From DATCVA01 sp036567205 (GTDB lineage Bacteria > Pseudomonadota > Gammaproteobacteria > Burkholderiales > Burkholderiaceae_B), in contig DATCVA010000365.1 of assembly GCA_036567205.1 (NCBI GenBank), positions 1 through 10,180 on the forward strand: 10,180 nucleotides of DNA, in the 5' to 3' direction. Numbering within the stretch: position 1 is the first letter of the stretch; each line of letters starts with the position of its first letter. The position numbers and the translations under genes were made by a program. Under the pieces are notes generated by a model. It worked only from the letters and a program-made list of their open reading frames with translations, had not been told where the DNA came from and made no database searches. This document shows positions 6,138 to 10,180 of this stretch, one piece after another.

Positions 6138-6805
6138 CCGCGTTCGGCCAGCGAGATCGCCCCTGACGCTGTCACAATAAGGTGATCCAGCAACCTGATG
6201 TCGACCAGCGCCAGAGCATGTTTCAGATGGCGGGTCAGCGCCAGGTCGGCTTCGCTGGGCTCGGCAACGCCCGAAGGGTGGTTATGGGCCAGGATCAGGG
6301 CTGCGGCATGATGTTTCAGGCCGGCTTTAATGACTTCACGGGGGTACACGGAAGCCTGAGTCAACGTGCCACGAGATATCTCTTCACTGATAATTAGCCG
6401 GTATTGGCTGTCCAGGTAAAGCGCCATGCAATGCTCTACCTTCAGGTGACCCAATGTGGCAGTGCAGTAATGCTTGACCCGCTGGGGCTGGTCAAGAGCC
6501 TGGCCAGCCTTAAGGTCTTCCTCGAGCGCGCGCCGATTCAGTTCATTAATGGCAAGTAGCTCGCAGGTTTTAGCCATGCCCAGTCCATGAATGCCCAGCA
6601 GTGTTTGCGCGTCGGCGGCCAGCAGGCCCCGCAGTCCTTTGAATCGAATAATAAGCTGATGCCCTAAAGTGACGGCGTCACAGCCTTTTATACCCGTCCG
6701 CAATATGATTGCCAAGAGCTCCGGCGAGGTTAATACATGGGCTCCATGAGCGAGTAATCGTTCGCGGGGGCGCTCGTGATTTGGCTTGGCTGTGTGAAGT
6801 GTCAT
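6128..6805 (-). CDS. radC: RadC family JAB/MPN domain protein
   Basis: A protein of 225 residues, normal for chromosomal RadC (UPF0758). The N-terminus carries ERPRERLLAHGA and LLAIILRTG, followed by a helix-hairpin-helix-like stretch with GIHGLG (71-76). The C-terminal JAB domain has the full metal motif HNHPSGVAEPSEAD: His174, His176, Ser178 and Asp187, plus the upstream SEEISRGTL strand with its conserved Glu. RadC was named for DNA repair but its cellular role is not settled, and this sequence does not resolve it. The ATG at 6803-6805 gives the usual N-terminus, although no clear Shine-Dalgarno is seen. It stands alone: divergent from a gene remnant and 201 bases from kynB, not beside the L28/L33 genes it often accompanies. 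Confidence 0.93.
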   Translation of the reverse strand: MTLHTAKPNHERPRERLLAHGAHVLTSPELLAIILRTGIKGCDAVTLGHQLIIRFKGLRGLLAADAQTLLGIHGLGMAKTCELLAINELNRRALEEDLKAGQALDQPQRVKHYCTATLGHLKVEHCMALYLDSQYRLIISEEISRGTLTQASVYPREVIKAGLKHHAAALILAHNHPSGVAEPSEADLALTRHLKHALALVDIRLLDHLIVTASGAISLAERGQI

Positions 6806-6845
6806 AAGAGGCTCTGAAGTAGGGGAACAGTAATAATCCTCTACG

Positions 6846-7254
6846 GTGACAGGTTTTGGCCTTTACTTCCGACTCAGTGAAAGCTTTTGTCCGCCCCCTT
6901 TGAACGTTAGTTTAAGCGGTGAGGCCGCCAGGGCAGCGGGCAGCGCCACTCAGCTAAAGTTGCTCTTGCCGAAACTCATCAAGCTTCTGAAACTGGACGT
7001 GTCCGTATCGGGGCCGATGGTCGTTAAAGTCTTTAGTGAATTGCAGGGTGCTGGGGCCGACCCGCAAACGGCGATGATTGCCAATATGGCTTTTTTCGCA
7101 GTATGCAGGCCGGCTAAGCAACGCTGGGTTGCTCAAGGCCGACAGCGATAAGATCACGACGTCTATTCAATATGAAAACAATAGCGTCGTGGTCAACGGT
7201 CAGGCTATGTTCATGGCCGAATTCATGCAGCGCGCGATAAGCGTACTGATGTAA
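6846..7254 (+). pseudogene. Remnant of a DUF945/YdgA-like protein, 5'-truncated and frameshifted
   Basis: Two plus-strand frames join into one plausible protein end. The first, from GTG 6846, reads through LNVSLSGEA, LLPKLIKLLKLDVSVSG and DPQTAMIANMAF. The second, ending at TAA 7252-7254, continues SQYAGRLSNAGLLKADSDK, ITTSIQYENNSVVVNGQ and AMFMAEFMQRAISVLM. The shift falls at a run of six T (7091-7096). Removing one T gives a continuous 135-136 residue chain. The pattern of a Gly-Leu-Leu turn, a short strand pair, VNGQ, then a final helix resembles the C-terminus of DUF945 (YdgA) envelope proteins, which are usually over 400 residues. The N-terminal helix and most of the body are absent, and radC lies immediately upstream. 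Family assignment is from memory of the pattern and is moderate; the frameshift reading is stronger. Confidence 0.58.
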
Positions 7255-7266
7255 AGAGACGGCTGC

Positions 7267-8277
7267 CTAATTGACAGTGATGTTGGCGTCTTTGATAACC
7301 TTGGCAAAACGCGTGGTGTCATCGTCGATCTGACGGGCCATTTGTTCGGATGTATCGCCTATCGGCTCGGCGCCGATCTTCGACATACGGTCGCGAAAAT
7401 CGGCTGAGTGAATGATTTTGACCATTTCGGTGTTCAGTTTGGTAACGACTTCTGAAGGTGTACCTGCCGGAGCCAAGACGCCAAACCAGGTACCCAGATC
7501 AAAATCTGTCATACCCGATTCGTTTAATGTCGGCGTGTCGGACAGAACGGATGAGCGCTTGGCGGTCGTAACAGCCAGGGCCCGCAGTTTTCCGCTTTGA
7601 ATATGCGGCAATACCGGAGTGACAGTGTCGAACGACATGACAACTTGTCCGCCGACTAGGTCGGTGGTGAGCGGGCCGCTACCTTTGTACGGTACGTGTA
7701 GTAATTGAATGCCGTTTTGGGCAGCAAACTGTGTTCCGATCAAATGCTGTAGCGTGCCATAGCCATTGGAGCCATAGGCCAGGGCCTGCGGAGTGGCTTT
7801 GGCTAGTGCAACCAGCTCTTTGACATTGGTGGCTTTGGTTTTTTCGGCATTGATAACCAGTACATTGGGAACGAGTGCCACGATCGTGATGGGGGCGAAG
7901 CTTTTTTGGAAGTCGTAAGGCAGGTTTTTGTATACATTGGTGGCAATGGTGTGGTGGACAGCGCCCATCAGCAAGGTGTAGCCATCGGGTTTGGCTCGCG
8001 CGACAATGTCGGCTCCTAGCGTTGCGCCCGCCCCGGGCCGGTTTTCGACAATAACCGTTTGACCCAATGATTTGGACAGTTCATCACCTAGTGATCGGGC
8101 CAGAACGTCGGTGGTGCCGCCGGCGGCAAAGGGAACAATCAGGCTGATGGGCTTGGCAGGCCATTGCTGTGCTAAAGCCGGATCCGCGATGAAGAGTGCT
8201 GCGCCAGCGACTGCCGTAGCAATGATTGAGCGTTTAATGGCTTTGGTGGTTGGGGTGAGCAGTAAGGTTGTTTTCAT
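7267..8277 (-). CDS. Bug-family tripartite tricarboxylate transporter substrate-binding protein
   Basis: A periplasmic protein of 336 residues, close to the Bug/TctC norm. Residues 1-36 are a signal peptide: a basic stretch around KAIKR, a hydrophobic core, and an ALA-QQ cleavage site. The mature part shows family blocks: ISLIVPFAAGGTTDVLAR (44-61), VIVENRPGAGATLGAD, AKPDGYTLLMG, HVPYKGSGPLTTDLVGGQV and SGKLRALAVTTAKRS. Such proteins bind small carboxylates or related organic compounds for TctAB-type uptake or for sensing. No tctA or tctB is in the window. It follows the dehydrogenase gene by 101 bases on the same strand, so a role in taking up or sensing that enzyme's substrate is likely but inferred. 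The ATG at 8275-8277 has AGGAG nine bases upstream, a strong ribosome binding site. Confidence 0.95.
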   Translation of the reverse strand: MKTTLLLTPTTKAIKRSIIATAVAGAALFIADPALAQQWPAKPISLIVPFAAGGTTDVLARSLGDELSKSLGQTVIVENRPGAGATLGADIVARAKPDGYTLLMGAVHHTIATNVYKNLPYDFQKSFAPITIVALVPNVLVINAEKTKATNVKELVALAKATPQALAYGSNGYGTLQHLIGTQFAAQNGIQLLHVPYKGSGPLTTDLVGGQVVMSFDTVTPVLPHIQSGKLRALAVTTAKRSSVLSDTPTLNESGMTDFDLGTWFGVLAPAGTPSEVVTKLNTEMVKIIHSADFRDRMSKIGAEPIGDTSEQMARQIDDDTTRFAKVIKDANITVN

Positions 8278-8311
8278 GGTTTGTCTCTCCTGTCTTTATT
8301 ATGGGTCTTTG

Positions 8312-8336
8312 ACTTAAATCCTTAAGTGCCTGGCAC
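8312..8336. repeat. Two small back-to-back hairpins upstream of the Bug gene
   Basis: ACTTAA-ATCC-TTAAGT (8312-8327) overlaps GTGCC-T-GGCAC (8326-8336). Both are perfect dyads in the gap before the Bug gene, between its ribosome binding site and the longer stem-loop at 8342-8384. They could add to mRNA folding in the intercistronic region. Neither has a U-tract, so neither is read as a terminator. Confidence 0.3.
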
Positions 8337-8341
8337 GGCGA

Positions 8342-8384
8342 GCCTGATGCGGCGCCCCGGGTCAACCTTGTTGTCGCATCAGGC
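8342..8384 (-). promoter_or_regulatory. Intercistronic stem-loop at the end of the dehydrogenase gene
   Basis: GCCTGATGCG (8342-8351) and CGCATCAGGC (8375-8384) form a perfect 10-bp stem with a 23-base loop. The stem includes the dehydrogenase stop codon (8379-8381). On the minus strand it is followed by GC-rich sequence with no U-run, so readthrough into the Bug gene is expected. Stem-loops in this position can protect upstream mRNA or allow different amounts of an enzyme and its binding protein. That role is inferred. Confidence 0.5.
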
Positions 8385-9470
8385 AGCACGGCGTTTAGCG
8401 CCGCTTGCGGCGATCTGCTCGCATACGGCGCGAGTGACTTCTTCTGTGTTTGCTGTGCCACCGAGGTCGCGGGTATGCAAGCTGGGGTTTGAGGTGACGT
8501 ACTCAACCGCTTGCATGACATGCTCAGCCGCTTCAGTTTCGCCCAGGTGCTCAAGCAGCATGACAACCGACCAAAATGTTCCAACAGGGTTGGCCAGCCC
8601 TTTTCCCATGATGTCGAAGGCCGATCCGTGAATGGGCTCGAACATGGACGGGTAGCGGCGTTCGGGGTCGATGTTGCCGGTTGGGGCAATGCCCAGGCTG
8701 CCGGCGAGCGCAGCAGCCAGATCGCTCAGGATGTCGGCGTGCAGATTGGTGGCGACAATCGTGTCCAGCGTGGCCGGGCGGTTGACCATGCGCGCCGTGG
8801 CCGCATCGACGAGTTCTTTGTCCCACGTGACATCGGGGAATTCTTTAGAGATTTGCATGGCGATTTCATCCCACATGACCATGGCATGGCGCTGTGCGTT
8901 CGACTTCGTGACTACGGTCAGCAGTTTACGAGGGCGCGATTGGGCCAGGTTGAAGGCATAGCGTAGAATGCGTTCGACTCCGACACGTGTCATTATCGAT
9001 ACATCGGTAGCCGCCTCGATGGGATGGCCTTGGTGCACGCGGCCGCCGACACCGGAGTATTCGCCTTCGGAGTTTTCGCGCACAATGACCCAGTTCAGAT
9101 CTTCAGGCGCACAACGCTTTAAGGGGGCGTCGATGCCGGGCAAGATGCGGGTGGGGCGCACATTGGCGTATTGGTCGAAGCCCTGGCAAATTTTAAGGCG
9201 TAAGCCCCACAAGGTAACGTGATCGGGAATGTCCGGGTCGCCAGCCGACCCGAATAGCAGCGCATCTTTGTTGCGCAAAGCGTCCAGGCCGTCTTCGGGC
9301 ATCATGACGCCGTGCTGTCGATAATAGTCGCCGCCCCAGCCGAAGTTTTCAAATGTAAAAAAAAACGATTGGTATGCGGCCGCCACGGCTTCAAGCACGC
9401 GCTGACCGGCAGGGATGACCTCTTTGCCGATACCGTCTCCGGGTATGGTGGCGATTTGATAGGTTTTCAC
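8379..9470 (-). CDS. Tartrate / D-malate dehydrogenase-type NAD-dependent oxidative decarboxylase
   Basis: A 363-residue member of the isocitrate/isopropylmalate dehydrogenase superfamily. It resembles the TtuC/DmlA branch more than LeuB: IATIPGDGIGKEV at the start, DHVTLWGLRLKICQGFDQY (83-101), VRPTR with Arg105 and Arg108, and VRENSEGEYSGVGGRV (130-145). Catalytic residues are present: Lys189 (TKSN), Asp222, and Asp246/Asp250 (NLHADILSD). The dinucleotide site has SLGIAPTGNID and FEPIHGSAFDI. Enzymes of this branch oxidise tartrate or D-malate to keto acids or CO2 plus pyruvate; the exact substrate cannot be read here. The start is GTG (9468-9470) with a strong AGGAG eight bases upstream. 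The Bug gene follows and a LysR gene diverges, so a carboxylate-catabolic locus under LysR control is likely. A run of nine T on the coding strand encodes Phe36-38. Confidence 0.93.
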   Translation of the reverse strand: MKTYQIATIPGDGIGKEVIPAGQRVLEAVAAAYQSFFFTFENFGWGGDYYRQHGVMMPEDGLDALRNKDALLFGSAGDPDIPDHVTLWGLRLKICQGFDQYANVRPTRILPGIDAPLKRCAPEDLNWVIVRENSEGEYSGVGGRVHQGHPIEAATDVSIMTRVGVERILRYAFNLAQSRPRKLLTVVTKSNAQRHAMVMWDEIAMQISKEFPDVTWDKELVDAATARMVNRPATLDTIVATNLHADILSDLAAALAGSLGIAPTGNIDPERRYPSMFEPIHGSAFDIMGKGLANPVGTFWSVVMLLEHLGETEAAEHVMQAVEYVTSNPSLHTRDLGGTANTEEVTRAVCEQIAASGAKRRAA

Positions 9471-9502
9471 GCGGGTATCTCCTGGGGATTAAGTCTTGAT
9501 GG

Positions 9503-9530
9503 TTGAAATATATATGTAATTCGGTACAAA
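9503..9530 (+). promoter_or_regulatory. Possible promoter of the LysR gene
   Basis: TTGAAA (9503-9508), a 16-base spacer and TACAAA (9525-9530) form a moderate sigma-70 promoter pointing at the LysR gene, leaving a leader of about 58 bases. It lies in the 124-base divergent gap, so the same stretch must also carry the promoter of the dehydrogenase gene. I could not pick a convincing pair for that on the minus strand. Confidence 0.3.
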
Positions 9531-9542
9531 ATAGGACGTTGT

Positions 9543-9570
9543 GGTAAATCCTTATTTAACCTGTGTTTAA
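9543..9570. promoter_or_regulatory. Candidate LysR binding site in the divergent gap
   Basis: TTAA-N7-TTAA (9556-9570) contains a TAA-N7-TTA core, that is T-N11-A, the general LysR-box form. It overlaps a second imperfect dyad, GGTAAAT-CCTT-ATTTAACC (9543-9561). It sits between the LysR start and the dehydrogenase start, where such regulators normally bind. Motifs this short occur often by chance, so the position is the main support. Confidence 0.35.
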
Positions 9571-9594
9571 CAATCAAAATGGGTGTAACGCTTT

Positions 9595-10180
9595 ATGAGC
9601 GCTAGTACGCATCCTTCCGAGCTTGCCTTTTTCTCGACGCTGGCCGCTGCCGGAGGGCTGAGCGCAGCGGCGCGAAATATGGGGATCAGCACGCCGGCGG
9701 TGAGCAAGCGGCTCGCGCAAATGGAGGCGCGGCTGGGCGTAACGCTGGTCACTCGCACGACACGCAGAATGCACCTGACTCCCGAGGGCGAGCTCTACTT
9801 GGCGCATGCGCGCCGTATCCTGACTGACATCAGCGATATGGAGCAGGTGCTCGCCGATTCCCAGGCCGGGCCGCGAGGCCTGCTTCGCGTGAATGCGTCG
9901 CCAGGGTTCGGGCGCGGCTATGTGGCACCTCTTTTATCGCGCTTTAAGGCGACCCATCCTGATGTTCAGGTGCAGTTGCAACTGTCGGTTAATCCACCGG
10001 CATTCATTGACGATATGTTCGATGTTTGCATCCGTTTTGGTCAGCCTCCTGATGCCAGGATTATTGCGCGCCGGCTCGCCTCGAACCGTCGGTTGCTATG
10101 CGCCGCGCCCGATTACCTGGCATTGCGGGGCGCGCCCAACACGCCCGACGAGTTGGTTCATCATGACTGCATCGATATTC
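9595..10180 (+). CDS. LysR-type transcriptional regulator, N-terminal part (cut by window end)
   Basis: From ATG 9595 the frame stays open to the window end, 195 codons of a family usually near 300. The N-terminal winged helix-turn-helix is clear: ELAFFSTLAAAGGLSAAA, MGISTPAVSKRLAQMEARLG (46-65 by pattern), VTRTTRRMHLTPEGELYL. A linker helix follows (ARRILTDISDMEQVLADSQ), then the start of the effector-binding domain (GLLRVNASPGFGRGYVAPLL). The effector domain resembles that of the DmlR-like subgroup, which controls hydroxy-acid use. The gene diverges from the tartrate/D-malate-type dehydrogenase gene, the classic arrangement of a LysR activator and its target. The ribosome binding site is weak (TGGGTG region). 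No other in-frame start gives a better N-terminus. Effector identity is inferred from context only. Confidence 0.93.
   Translation, partial: MSASTHPSELAFFSTLAAAGGLSAAARNMGISTPAVSKRLAQMEARLGVTLVTRTTRRMHLTPEGELYLAHARRILTDISDMEQVLADSQAGPRGLLRVNASPGFGRGYVAPLLSRFKATHPDVQVQLQLSVNPPAFIDDMFDVCIRFGQPPDARIIARRLASNRRLLCAAPDYLALRGAPNTPDELVHHDCIDI

Noticed and set aside
6846..7151. Intact 101-residue small protein divergent from radC
   Set aside because: Its last 15 or so residues after the T6 run look off-frame, while the adjacent frame continues a protein-like C-terminus to 7254. A frameshifted remnant explains the region better.
8333..8393. Direct repeat GCACGGCG at 8333-8340 and 8386-8393 as a target-site duplication
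   Set aside because: The 45 bases between the copies contain no mobile-element features, the second copy is dehydrogenase coding sequence, and an 8-bp GC-rich repeat is expected by chance.
8511..8966. 151-codon plus-strand frame opposite the dehydrogenase gene
   Set aside because: It is antisense to well-conserved dehydrogenase blocks and shows no recognisable domain or independent ribosome binding site.
9567..9807. Minus-strand frames opposite the start of the LysR gene
   Set aside because: The plus-strand reading gives an unmistakable LysR helix-turn-helix domain; the minus-strand frames are shadows of it.

Overview
The window is a compact, high-GC stretch of bacterial chromosome that looks betaproteobacterial, most likely Burkholderiales and probably Alcaligenaceae (Bordetella/Pusillimonas-like). 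This is an inference from protein character: a Bug-family periplasmic binding protein, a tartrate/D-malate dehydrogenase beside a divergent LysR gene, a kynBA tryptophan pair, and a short zinc-free L31. I see no rRNA, tRNA, CRISPR array, insertion sequence or phage gene. All but three of the genes lie on the minus strand.

Layout. Bases 1-639 (+) hold the C-terminal half of a cyclopropane-fatty-acid synthase-type methyltransferase. It converges on a minus-strand pair that shares a TGATG stop/start junction: a GT-C membrane glycosyltransferase (2069-3820), then a MATE transporter (636-2069). Upstream of that pair lies a well-formed intrinsic terminator (3858-3887), which ends the single-gene unit rpmE2 (type B ribosomal protein bL31, 3916-4179). 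rpmE2 has a recognisable extended -10 promoter and a roughly 90-nt leader containing a strong stem-loop. Next comes kynB-kynA (formamidase and tryptophan 2,3-dioxygenase, 5926 to 4397), the first two steps of tryptophan breakdown to kynurenine; kynU is not here. A 201-nt gap rich in inverted repeats separates kynB from radC (6128-6805).

Divergent from radC, 6846-7254 (+) holds what I read as the decayed C-terminal end of a DUF945/YdgA-like protein. Its reading frame is broken at a six-T run. The right end is a carboxylate-use locus: a tartrate/D-malate-type dehydrogenase (8379-9470) and a Bug solute-binding protein (7267-8277) on the minus strand, with a divergent LysR regulator (9595 onward, cut by the window end) that is their likely controller.

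The protein-coding genes are ordinary members of known families. I do not see a new multi-gene system. The most interesting signals are non-coding: the rpmE2 leader structure, which has a possible alternative pairing near the start codon; the structured radC-kynB gap; the intercistronic stem-loop between the dehydrogenase and Bug genes; and the frameshifted DUF945 remnant.
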